Shown here: positions 25,091-36,189 of the stretch, one piece after another
How positions within the stretch are numbered: position 1 is the stretch's first letter
Layout: every line of letters starts with the position of its first letter
Notes under the pieces: model-generated
Told to the model about the DNA's origin: nothing
What the model saw: the letters and a program-made list of their open reading frames with translations, nothing else
Databases searched by the model: none
Position numbers and translations under genes: made by a program
Assembly: GCF_003369915.1 (NCBI RefSeq)
Contig: NC_046677.1
Coordinates: forward strand, 27,670,913-27,734,912
DNA from: Drosophila miranda
Taxonomy: Eukaryota; Arthropoda; Insecta; Diptera; Drosophilidae
Direction: 5' to 3'
DNA length: 64,000 nt

Positions 25091-26266
25091 GTTTGGAGAG
25101 AAAGCCAGGGAGCACTGGCTATTTGTAGTGTATTGTAATTTTTTCAATCCTTCGCAGACAATACCCGTATTTTACAATCAGCATACGGTTGTCTAGTGCA
25201 GGGGGTATCCAAGTTTTTTTGTGGAAGCCAGAGAAGAAATTGATATCATTATCAAGAACCGATTGTTTCAGATTTGGAAAGATCTGATCGATATCAAACT
25301 AATATTTATTTAAATAGTAAGTATAACTGCCATGGGGCATCCATTGTTTCGAAGACACTGCAACTAAACTACATATTTTGTAGTTTATTATAATCTTAGA
25401 GTACATGAATATATTATCTTTTCTACATCATTTATTTATATTTAATCGAAATCGGCCTACTAGTTGTAAAACTCAACTCAACTACAAAGACCACCGACCG
25501 ACCACCTGTTGTTTATTATTCCCACAATAAAACCCTTCTGGGTCGATAACTGTGATAGAAGTCGAAGAGGTTGAGCCTTATCTTTTGGAGATTATCATTA
25601 TTTATTATGTTCACAGTTGTAATATTGCTTAAACCAGCTTACAGCTGCCGTAGGAAGAATCGGCTTGTATTTTATTGAACCATATAATCTGCAAAGGTGT
25701 TACCAGTATCAATGAATGTTACCAGCCTCTTCCTTATATAAATATATGTGTTTTAATTGCATTGCATAAATCCGCAGAAATCTAATCTCTTTCAGAAAAA
25801 ATATTTTGTATGGTTCATTGGTAAAATCATAAAATTGAAAGAATAGAATACTATTTTTGTAATTTTACTGCATTTTCCTATATATATAGCGGATTTCTAT
25901 ACAGCGTGTTGTGTCAAATCAAAATAAATGGAAGAGCAGAGCCTCTACATTCAATATAAATTTCTTAAAATTTTTGTAGCACAGATTTCAGCGAAATTAG
26001 AAAATTAACATCAATTAAATTAATAAAGCAGTTCCAAGTAGGCCACAGCTGTGGCGATATTCAGACAACTATCGAATGGGTTTTCCATCTCCAAAAGGCA
26101 AAAGTAATTTAGGTAGGTAGGCGAATTCTCCGCCCGTTTGGCAAACCACCCCTAAAAGGACTTCTGACCGTCCTGTTATTTTGGATAGAGCGCAGCGATC
26201 ATCTGGCAATGACAACGGCGTAGTTTCAGTTTTGAAAATTCTCTGAGCCTGAGCAGAAGAGCAACA
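25091..26266. other. Intergenic region, AT-rich
   Basis: No coding exon is seen. The last ~250 bp must hold the promoter and leader of the 26267 gene. CAGCTGTGG (about 26047) resembles the E-box-like Drosophila core motif 5. Confidence 0.5.
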
Positions 26267-27709
26267 ATGACGACGACAACAACAGCGGACACAGGTAAGC
26301 AGCGCAGCAGCAGTGCAAAAAACCGAATAACCTTGGAAGGATATAAAACACCCATTAACCCCACACTCCACTCGCATGTATCTGTATCCCATGCAGCAGC
26401 CCCCACACCCGCCTCCGGCTCCGCCTCCCTGCTGCAGCTGAACGATGACGTATTAGCCCTAATCATAAGGCACCTGAATGTGTACCAACAATACGAGCTG
26501 GGGAAGCTGCATCGTCGCCTGGAGAACATTGTGCAGATGCTGTGGCGGACACGAGTGAGGAATGTGGCGCTGCACGATGAGATGTTCAAGCGTTCCAGCC
26601 CCAATTCGCGTCAGTTTCTGGCCTTTGTGCTGACCCTGGCACCGCACATGCAGCGTTTGAGCTGCCAGCGGCTGGATGTGAGGCGGCTTCGCCTGTTGAG
26701 CAGCCATACCCTGTCCGAGGTGACCAGCCTGGAGTGGCTGGGCGACGGCCATCGCCGTGGTCGTGCCCGCTTTGTGGATGAGGATGTGCGCCTGCTGCGG
26801 CGTGTTTTTCCCTTGCTGCGGAAACTCAAACTCCGTGGATGCCAAATCACTGGAAAGTATCTGTGCGATTTGGAGTTACTCAACGAGCTCTGCCTGGACG
26901 ACTGCCAGTACCTGGAGTCGCAGCACTTTCGGGACCTTTTCCGACAGCTGAAACTACGTAAATTTGATATTATGGAGGACTGCGATGAGGTCAACTGCTG
27001 CGACCTGGTGGACCTGCAGCTGTGCCCCACGCTGGAGCACATCAAAATTGCCGACTACCATCTGTGCATGGAGTCGGACATCACCCAGCAGCTGCTGCAG
27101 CTGCCACGCCTCAACAAGCTGTCCATTTACTCCAAGAACTTTGTATTCGATGTACTGTCGCGCATAGCGCGTCCCAGCTATCCCACGGGCAGATCCAGTC
27201 TAATCGAGGGCTTCCGCTTCAGCGGAATCCTCCACGACTACGAGAGGTTCTTCAGGGAACTCGGCAATCTGCGGAATCTAAGGAGACTGGAGCTGCACGG
27301 CCACGGCGAAGAGGAGGGCCAGCTGCAGTGCCTCGGAGACCAAATGCTGCGTCATCTCTCCTCCGCACTCCCAGAGCTCACTGAACTGCACTTGTGCGGC
27401 TACCAGTTGGAGAGTCCCTTGAGTCTGCTTGGATTTGTCACCCACTGTCGCCAGCTGCGGGTTCTGGACATAACCCGAACCCGCTGCCATGGCGATGCCT
27501 TTGTCTGGAGCTGTCTGGCAATCCTCAACAAACAGCGATGGCGCACTCAGCCCCTGGAGCTGTGGATACGCAAGAGTGATATTAAACCCGAAATTATGGA
27601 CAGTACCCGTCTCCTGGACAACGAGAAACACATCAAAATCGATTGCAAACAGATACCAAACAGCCTGGATCACACGTCTGGGGTCCTCAAGTTCAGCTTT
27701 GCGAGATGA
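26267..27709 (+). CDS. F-box-like, leucine-rich-repeat protein
   Basis: 480 aa if unspliced. Residues ~55-100 resemble an F-box (LLQLNDDVLALIIRHLNVYQ with later hydrophobic spacing). A long region of irregular leucine-rich repeats follows (LRKLKLRGCQI, LNELCLDDCQYL, LRRLELHGHG, LTELHLCGYQL, LRVLDITRTRC). Proteins of this kind act as substrate receptors of SCF ubiquitin ligases, or as LRR scaffolds; the substrate is unknown. Near the start a GTAAGC donor (26295) and TCCCATGCAG acceptor (26396) define a 102-nt intron, a multiple of three, whose removal gives a 446-aa protein. I think the spliced form is likely, since the intervening 34 residues have no domain character. A poly(A) signal lies at 27931. 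I cannot name the orthologue. Confidence 0.8.
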   Translation: MTTTTTADTGKQRSSSAKNRITLEGYKTPINPTLHSHVSVSHAAAPTPASGSASLLQLNDDVLALIIRHLNVYQQYELGKLHRRLENIVQMLWRTRVRNVALHDEMFKRSSPNSRQFLAFVLTLAPHMQRLSCQRLDVRRLRLLSSHTLSEVTSLEWLGDGHRRGRARFVDEDVRLLRRVFPLLRKLKLRGCQITGKYLCDLELLNELCLDDCQYLESQHFRDLFRQLKLRKFDIMEDCDEVNCCDLVDLQLCPTLEHIKIADYHLCMESDITQQLLQLPRLNKLSIYSKNFVFDVLSRIARPSYPTGRSSLIEGFRFSGILHDYERFFRELGNLRNLRRLELHGHGEEEGQLQCLGDQMLRHLSSALPELTELHLCGYQLESPLSLLGFVTHCRQLRVLDITRTRCHGDAFVWSCLAILNKQRWRTQPLELWIRKSDIKPEIMDSTRLLDNEKHIKIDCKQIPNSLDHTSGVLKFSFAR

Positions 27710-27844
27710 TACCCGCCCCCACAACCAACAATCCATATGAGGCGATCATCCATTGTTGTGCCTAGCCTGTGCCCTAGGTGTGTTGATAAGGCGACAATTG
27801 ATTCAAGACTGAAATAATTGTGAAATGTGTAAGTGTTTGCATGA

Positions 27845-27860
27845 TACCCTGCAAAGGGTA
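27845..27860. repeat. TACCC/GGGTA hairpin
   Basis: TACCCTGCAAAGGGTA, a palindromic hairpin in the 3' UTR of the F-box-like gene. Similar hairpins occur at 48942-48960 and 49449-49468, both within the msl-2 3' UTR. Confidence 0.6.
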
Positions 27861-27930
27861 CGAGTGTTAGGCAGAGATCGATTAAGACGTTTTAAACTGA
27901 ACTTTAATCATGATTGTCTTTTGTTTACTA

Positions 27931-27936
27931 AATAAA
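27931..27936 (+). terminator. Poly(A) signal of the F-box-like gene
   Basis: AATAAA about 220 nt after the stop codon, followed by further AATAAA copies near 27952. Confidence 0.55.
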
Positions 27937-27959
27937 TGTTCCATATATAAATAAATAAA

Positions 27960-28990
27960 CTACTCTTACTATTGTAACAACATCTCTGATCCATGGAGCT
28001 GCACAAACTTCGATGAACTATCATACGTTTGACCCACACCCCACAATGATGATTGATATATGATTTTTAGTAATTATTTGTCGTTTGATAGGTACACAAT
28101 CTTCGGCTGATCTTGAAATATTGATTGGCTGCAATCGCAATCCGATTTCTTCAGTGCTAGCACTTTCTTTGTGCTGTCATAATTTTCAAGCTGATTACAA
28201 GGCATCAAGGCATTGGTTGGAAAACAGATCTTTCTGGCCTCTACGAATGCATGGCTCTTTATCGGACCGCGCCATCTACAATTGGGAGCAGAGCCGATTA
28301 GGAATTGGGGACTGGGCTTATCAATAGGGGTGACCAACCATTCAGCAAACAAGGCAACAGAAATCTAGATTGGAGATTCATTCGCTCCAATCCCCAATCC
28401 CAAATCGTAGAACGGGCTGGGACGGGTTAGAGTTTAATTGATAATGCTACTCACAGTTATGCGACTGCGCTCGGACCTGAGTGCACTCCCATTTCGGGGG
28501 AACGGGAGCGGTATGGAGTGGTATCGTTAAAAGATAACCCCAGAATATGGGGCCTTGTAGCCGCATTACAAGTACTACATGGAGTTCTAAGTTCAGACCT
28601 TTTAAAACAAGTCGTAAATAATGCACTGTGAGAAATTAATGTTTATATGCGGCGATCCCAGGAAGAGCCGTGGACGGACCGAGAGGCGCTAGCTCATAAT
28701 GCGCGGCATAGTATATACCAGAGGCGATTGCTTACATGCAGGCAAGATAGAGATTTGCTTAATTATCGAGTTATATTAAAAATAAACTAAACTCAAATGA
28801 TATTGATCATCAGCAAATAATGCATCTTAAATGAAACTCGAGTTGGATTTCTTTCGGTGCCACAATTAACGTTTTTTTAGGAAAAGTTCGAGTATCATTT
28901 AATTCCGACATTTATGTTTATTTTTCACGTTGTTCCATATACTTACATATGTATGTAGCTGTATTCTCGTTTGAAAATTATTTTCCAACC
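27960..28990. other. Intergenic region
   Basis: About 1 kb with no convincing coding exon. Short frames (such as 28085-28327) lack splice support and any recognisable motif. I see no RNA gene. Confidence 0.5.
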
Positions 28991-28997
28991 GCCAGAC

Positions 28998-29032
28998 TCA
29001 GTCGTTATCAAGTCGTCACTCGAAGCGGTTCG
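28998..29032 (+). promoter_or_regulatory. Inr + DPE core promoter of the first CD36-family gene
   Basis: TCAGTC at 28998-29003 fits the Drosophila initiator TCAGTY. Counting its A (29000) as +1, GGTTCG occupies +28 to +33 (29027-29032), which fits the downstream promoter element RGWYV at the exact required spacing. No TATA box is evident at -30. A leader exon would run 29000-29297, with donor GATCG-GTAGGT. Confidence 0.6.
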
Positions 29033-29297
29033 ATTAAAAACCAAGAAAATCTTAAAGGGAGGATCGATCTCTCAAGCAAAGAATTATAAAAAGAGATCTG
29101 CAAACATATAAGAAATCAGAGCCTCAGAACCCTGCATTATCGCCGCTTGATGATAACCTCCACCTCTGGAGGGTGGACTTGGACTCGGCTCAGACAACAG
29201 ACAGCAGTAGGAAGTTGGACCCATCATCCATCAGTCATCATCTGGAATCACAGAGACCATCATCGGCTGAATCATCTTCCTGATCATCGCTGGATCG

Positions 29298-30112
29298 GTA
29301 GGTGCAAAGACCCCGAGTGACCGTTTATTGCGTTCGAAACATATTATGAAAGAAAAATCATATGGTTAAGATCAGAAACGAAAAAGTACTTTAAATACGT
29401 GATTTGTGATTGAGCAAATGAGTGTGTAGTGATCGGTCAGTGAAAACTGGAAATAAAAGTAATGATCTACATAAATATGAAGAAGAAATATTAAATGCAC
29501 ATGAATGGTACATTATCTAAAAAGAAAAATAATTTTGTATTTGTTTTTACAAAAATTATGCTTTGAAACACATTCCAGACAAATACAAAGTTGATAAAAA
29601 ATGGTAGGTTATTTCTTCAGAAAGTTTAGAAAAGTGATAAGAATAAGTATTAAAACTCATAAACTTTTCGGGTATTAAAGGGTATAAAGGGTATTATTGG
29701 GTACTAAAAGCCTATTCGAAATCCTTGAAAGGTTGAGAAAGAAAGGTTATTGGTTCCCTGATATTTAAGATCGGATATTTGGTTGTTATTAGAACAAGTC
29801 TTTTATAAATGCATACATCTATCAATCAATAAGCAAATTGAAGGCAAATTAGAAGTTTAATAGCCTAATGATCAAGCCAATATGAATATGGATGATTCTC
29901 GGGGCCTAGGCTACACGAAAAAAAATAAATTGCACTTGGTACAAGTATCGTAGGTACACAGAGCCATTTGTATGCATATTTAGAGGGTGGTAGAAGGTAG
30001 TCTAGTTTCGATATAAACGATTGAACACCGAGAATTCCAGAAAGAGGAAACTAGTTATGCGTAGCATTTGTGTTGGCTATAACTAAAAAAAATCTAGAAC
30101 TAACCATTTCAG
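29298..30112 (+). other. 5' UTR intron of the first CD36-family gene
   Basis: Donor GTAGGT at 29298 and acceptor ACCATTTCAG ending at 30112. The second leader segment 30113-30150 then precedes the ATG. The intron is AT-rich, and I see nothing else in it. Confidence 0.5.
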
Positions 30113-30150
30113 ACTGATATACGATCCGTTACACGTTACGACGAGACATC

Positions 30151-31886
30151 ATGATTGGAAAACAGCGCATTCTCAGGACGGGTGTGGCGGGTCTGCTGTT
30201 GTTTACGTGCAGTCTATATGCGACTCTCTATCTGGAGCGTATAGAGCAATGGGTCTTGGAGGGGTTCATGGTATTGAGACCAAACTCCCTGATCACAGAT
30301 CTGTGGGAGTCCCCTTCGATGGACACGACCGTGGATCTTTACATGTTCAATTGGACCAATTCGGAGCACCTCAATGATCCAACAGTGAAGCCTCGATTCG
30401 AGGAGTTCGGACCCTACAGGTTCAAGGAAAAGATGCAAAAGCTGAATGTGGTCTGGCACGATGAGAACTCCACGGTCTCGTACATGCGTCGCAGTCGCTT
30501 CGATTTCGATGAGGCGGGCAGTGCGGGTCGCCCCACGGATCCCATCGTGGCCCCCAATCTGCTGATTGTTGGCATTTACCAGAAGATGTGGAGCTGGAGC
30601 CCCATGCTGCGGACCCTTATGATGATGACCCTGAATCTGTACGGCAAGGAGACCACCATGGTTCGTCCTGCCGGTGACTGGATGTTCGATGGCTTTGACA
30701 CGCCTCTCCTCAAGATGAGCAAAATGGTTCCCACCAACTTGATGCCCGAACTTAATTTTCCCTACGAGAAAATTGGATATGCTTATCCTGTAAGATTGCA
30801 TTTCTGACCTACATATGTACATATGTATATATCTTTTTCCCGATTCCCCTGTAGCGCAATGGCAGCATGGAGATCTATGGCCATCACAATGTCTACACGG
30901 GACGCCAGGACTTTAGTAAGTTGGGACAGATCGCCCGTTGGCGGTATAACAATGTCACTGCCTCAAGTCCCAGATGCCGACTAAAGGGAAGTGCTGGGGA
31001 GTTCCATCCGATTCCTTTGGAAAAGGGCAGAAATATCTCCTACTTCCTTCCCGACATTTGTCGCGAACTGGAGGTGGACTACCACTCTACCACCGTTTTC
31101 GAGGGCGTAGAGGGATATGTTTACAAGGGCAGTGCCCGGAACATGGCAAATGGTAAAAATCTGTTCCGATACTGATTGATATGAATATTAATGATTCCTG
31201 TTTCCTTTTTCCAGGCACTGATAATCCACAAAATAGTTGCTACTGCCAGGAGAACTGCCAGGAGGTACGATCGGGTTTGTTGAACATTTCCTCCTGCTGG
31301 TACGGAGCGCCCGTTTTTGCCTCCTATCCACATTTCCACGAGGCCGATCCGTATTATGTGGAACAGGTGGATGGAATGAAACCAGATAAGGATCGTCATG
31401 AATTGGTGGTCATTCTGGAGCCGAAGACGGGCATGATTCTGGAGATCAAGGCACGCATAATGGCCAGCCTTCTTGTAGAGCCACGACCATCAGGGTAAGT
31501 AAAAAGCACGGAATTTCATTGATAATAAAATAAAATAAAAATGGTGATATTTCAGAATCTATCGCAAGTCGCGTCGGACATTCTTTCCCCTAATCTGGGC
31601 CGACTACCATGTGCGCATCACTCCCGATCTTTTGACCTACGTCAAGCTAATACCGATCATGGAGAGCCTGGGAAAGGTATGCGGCTGCCTGGGCATTGCC
31701 CTGGGTCTGGTAATGCTGTTGTGGTATCCGAGACAGATGCTCTGGAAGAAGCATCTCATGCAGAAGATCGAAATCAATGCACTGGACACTCGCACCCCTG
31801 AACAGATAAAGGGAGTGGAAGAGTCCCCGCTGCTGATCGGTGTCCAATATGTGCCCGCCATCAAGGAGGGGGCGAGTCCAAGCTGA
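30151..31886 (+). CDS. CD36-family class B scavenger receptor (first of tandem pair)
   Basis: Exons 30151-30789, 30855-31152, 31215-31494 and 31556-31886 join to 515 aa. CD36-family proteins are two-pass membrane receptors for lipids, lipoproteins or modified ligands, with both tails cytosolic. An N-terminal anchor lies at residues ~9-28. The large ectodomain carries family hallmarks: VDLYMFNWTN, FGPYRFKEK, an NGS after exon 2 begins, paired Cys (SCYCQENCQ, SSCWYG), PHFHEADPYY, and glycosylation sequons. A second anchor (residues ~447-466) is followed by a short tail. A poly(A) signal lies at 31983. The closest relatives I recall are D. melanogaster CG7227 and peste, which are neighbours at 28D; I have not verified this and give no symbol. 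Confidence 0.88.
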
Positions 31887-32980
31887 ATAGAGGTCCTATC
31901 TGTTAACACTAGCTGTACGAGTATGACATGTGATAGGGATAAGGGCTTAGCGTCTGTCTTGCCTAGTCTACAGTCTAAGTTAATAAATGTTAAAGGGTCT
32001 TCAATTACTCGATGCTTTAAAAGTGTCGTTTTGATGGATTGGTCACTGCGCTGGATGGATGAATGGAGCTGTGGATTGCCAAAGTATTTGTAGCAGTAAA
32101 AAAGACGCCCCTACGTACAATATCATTCCTTGTCATACTGAATCATACAGTCATACAATAAAACAACAGTAAAAGCAACCACTTGCCACCCTCATGACCG
32201 ATTAAAAGTATGGAAGTATCGAACATTTCGAGTTTCAATTACGATTTGGACAAAGAACCGTTTCATAGCCGTTTTGGTACCACAAAACAGAGAGTCAATG
32301 CATACTTTTGTTGAAACTCTTATCAATAAAACTAATGTACTCATACGAACATGCAGAGCATAAATATATACATACATATACTTACACGCTCTCTCTCTCT
32401 CGTGCGCCATTCGAGTCAGAAACTGAGAGCACGTGAGAGTGAGAGAGAGCATGATCATGATCATTATGATCATTTTCGACGCTATGTGAACACCCTACAA
32501 TGTGCAGCACATTTGTTCCTTACCCCATCTCATATAAAATACAAGAGTTTCAACAAAATTAAACCTAAATAACCGAGTGTCTTTACCATTGTAAATTGAA
32601 ATTAACATATAAAAAGAGATTTAGTCTAAAAAAACGGCATACAAAAGTCAGACCAGCCGACTCGCCATAGGTTTTTAATGAAGAATAAATAATTGCTGGT
32701 TGCTGAGTTGCTTGGCGACTTTTAAAAAATACTTAATTTAGTCGCAGAGCAGGCGCAGCGCCGCACAGACCAAAAATCCACCCGAAGTGAACGGATCGAG
32801 ACGTGTTCGTTCAAGATCAGAGCGTTGACTTAACGGTGCGTCGCTGATTAAATACATACATACATATGTACACATGTTGGTGCAAGTGCAAGTGAGATGG
32901 CAGCTAGACAGAACAGAGAGAAATAAGAAAAAGAAAATAAATCCCAAAGAGCGCGAGCAGTGAAGCGTTTTTAGACACTT
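31887..32980. other. 3' UTR and intergenic region between the CD36-family genes
   Basis: The first ~100 nt are the 3' UTR (AATAAA at 31983-31988). The rest is AT-rich DNA with a GAGAGA/CTCTCT stretch (about 32392-32450), which may be promoter-proximal. No coding exon is seen. Confidence 0.5.
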
Positions 32981-32984
32981 GCGT

Positions 32985-35884
32985 CGCCGCCGTCTATGTA
33001 TGTTTCGCTGCATATTTACACAACAACTGCAATTAGAAATTTATATGAATTAAAAAGTATTAAAACGAAAGAAAAATCTGTCATCCAAGTGAAGCAAAAC
33101 AAAACAAGTGATTGGAATAAATTTGCACCTAAAGTGGAATTGGAAAAAAGGCAGCGCGTAGTAAAGAAAGCCAAGTGTTAGAGGAGCAACGAAGATCTAC
33201 AACAAGAAAATGTAAGATAAATATGAAAAATACCCAACGCATTTGGTGAGAGAGTGAGAGTGAGAAAGAGAGGGAGAGAGACGCAGACGCAAGAGAGTTA
33301 AACGTGCCGCGTTGCTCGTTGCTCTGCTTCCTTTTAAGATAAAATTGTTAAATAAACATAATTGTGTAGAGTTTTTTGTGAAGTTTTTGCTTTCTGTGAA
33401 GCATTCCAATATACTGATTCACCGCGCGACAACGAGTGAGTTAACAGAATATGTAAATTACCCAAGCAACAAGCAGAGCCAGCCTCAGTTCGGGACATTC
33501 TTTGTTGTTTTTCTCTGTTTTTGCGGTTCTTTTTGGCACATTGCACTGCGGCCTGTGTCTATTTTTAGGCCACAAATAGGAATATATTGTCAACAGGTTG
33601 CGGAAGTGACGGGTAGAGTTCAAGGATATTGCTAATGTTCTCAAATAATTGTGAATAAAAACTCGATGAGTATAACAATTGCTTAGACCACGACACGCCA
33701 GTGCTAATTCACGTGATTAATGTTTGGCCAAATGAATTGGCACTATGTGAAATGTCCATAATCTCTGTTGCTGGAGTTAAAAGAGCGCAAGAGCAGTACA
33801 TTTGACTGTGAGGCGTGGCGTGTTTGTGTGTATGTGTGCGTGTGTGTTTGGGAGATAAAAATAAACAGGGCGTAGGTGAGGAAAAACCGCGTAAACGTAA
33901 ACGAGTTTTCATAATGTTAGTTGTTGTTTTCCGACCTCGCTACGTGTGCATTAATAACAAAATAAATCGTATCGTATGTACGTGCCAGGGTGTGATTGGT
34001 ATTGTATTGAAATTTTTTAAATATTGCCAATAACAGTAATAGTAGCGCGGCCCTGTTTGGCTGCAGTCATAGCCAGGCGAGCCAGCGAGGCGAGGTAAGG
34101 TATATTAACAAGAAGGCGCGGCGGGAGCGTCAACATAAGCAAGAATGTACATAAATACTTACATGTACATACATATGTACACATGTGTGTTTTCATATAA
34201 ACAGAAATACAGACGTGTTGGCCATTTACATATATAAATCAGCATCCATCCATCCAGATGAAGGAGGATGCAGAGTTTTGCCCAGCTGCCTTACCTTATA
34301 CATAATATAACTCGTGCTCATCGGTTGCCATGGACAACCAGCACTACAAGAAGTGTAAACAGTTCCCCCACCCACAGAGCGACCCTTGCGCAGTCCGCAC
34401 GCAACATTCATTTATGGTTGTGACAGGGTATGGAAAAGGTGAACGTGAACGGGTTTTGTGTTTCAAGCCAATACGCGAAAACAATAAGTGCGCGGAATGT
34501 GTGTGATTCAGACAATCGTAGTAGCTGGAGTTTTTGCGAACTCGAGAAATCCAGAAAAATTAGAGTCAGAAAACGGGAGTTCATCAAACGGGAAAAGTTT
34601 TCAATGCGCTGTGGTGTTTTTTTGTCTGTATCTAGAGCAGTATTTATGTACCAACATAGTGGCATAGTAGCACATAGCAGGGTCATGTGCGGGCATCACA
34701 ATTCTAACAGACGAATGTTAACGATGAGTGATTATGCTGAGCTAATTGTCTTTGAGTTTGTGGTACATAACCATGTACATATAAACCTATGTATGTATGT
34801 AGATTTAAAAGTTAAGAATAGGTGGATAGATAAGCAGTAACTGAAAGCAGAAAATGGTACCAACTGGATTCATCAAACGGTACACACTACTGTTAATGCA
34901 GTCGTATATGTTTTGTCAGTACAGTATTGTACAGTATGTACTTAACGGAGACATAACAGGGGTCATATTGGATAACATACCAATGTAGTCCAGCGGTCGG
35001 CAAGCACACATTGCAGTGCGTTTGTGTCCGCAGGCCGCAGGCAAAATGCAACAAAAAGTGTTATTTTATTGGGCACCGATCACTGTTACTTTCCTATACA
35101 CATGAGTAAGATAGGGCCTTGCCGACCACTGTCGTAGTTGTTTAACTTTCCAGTGAATGGTTGGATTGATAACTGCTATTGATTCATCTTTTTTTTTTAT
35201 TAAAAGCAGTCATCAAACAGGATACTGTGACAATATAATGGTATTTCTTTGTGGATTCTGAATAATACTTAGAATTTGGCCTACCGCGAGGTCTTGCGTC
35301 TCGACTCGAGCATCAGTGGGGGGAGCGATAGGAGCAGTTTGCCACAAGTACAAGTACGTGCGCACCCGCTGTTTTAGAACGTTTGTATTTTGGCTGACTT
35401 TAAGTAGCTACAGATGGTTCAATAGGTATTAAATTATGGCTAGAATTTCTATATGGGGGGTGTTCCGTGAAAAGCCAACTGACGGAACACTTAAGTGTGA
35501 AGCCTTTGAACCGGTTCCAAAACTGTTAAGCAACCCCCCTTAAAACCGCAGTTTATGTTTTCCCTCGTATCACATTTCGACGAATCTATTATGTATGTAT
35601 TTACGCTATATATTATGTATATGCATGTATGTACATTGGAGATTTGACTTGACCACAAAAACGTGTACCCCAGTGCCAAACGAACATTTCATTACAATTA
35701 GACACACCACACACAAAATGTGTATAATTACGCAGCAGTACTACAAAGTTGTAGACGATCGCGCTACGGCGCGTGATTAACATTTCCATTCCATTCCGAT
35801 CTATTCGGAGTATACTCTCTTTCTCTTTGGCCCGCTCTCTTTCCCTGTAATCGGGTGGCGAGCCCGCTGCCCCCTATATGGTGC

Positions 35885-35928
<44 letters not shown>

Positions 35929-36189
35929 TTGCTGATAAGACCCATAGATATAGATAAGCCCGCCTGTACTAACAAATGTTCTCTTTTCATATATTCGCCC
36001 TCTCTCTGTTATTCGCAACGACGGACGCCAAACAGAGGTAGGCAGGTTCCCACTTGGACTCAGTGCCGTGTAAGAGATCGTTCGGAGTGGAGCAGGCTCA
36101 ACCGAGGAGCTGCAGCAATATAACTGTATAATAAACCATAACCACTACAACTGTCACTACCATATCGTAATTAGAGCTAGAAGAACAAT
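32985..36189 (+). other. Candidate 5' UTR exons and introns of the second CD36-family gene
   Basis: Several donor-like sites suggest alternative first exons: AAAAT-GTAAGA at 33212 and GCGAG-GTAAGG at 34095. A possible acceptor (GCCAAACAG, ending 36035) precedes the leader that contains the ATG at 36190. The stretch also contains a long (GT)n run. The exon structure is tentative. Confidence 0.35.
35889..35925. repeat. (GT)n microsatellite
   Basis: About eighteen uninterrupted GT units about 265 bp upstream of the second CD36-family coding start. Confidence 0.92.

Noticed and set aside
33006-33181. 60-codon frame in the leader region of the second CD36-family gene
   Set aside because: Lys-rich AT-biased frame within likely 5' UTR; no recognisable motif.
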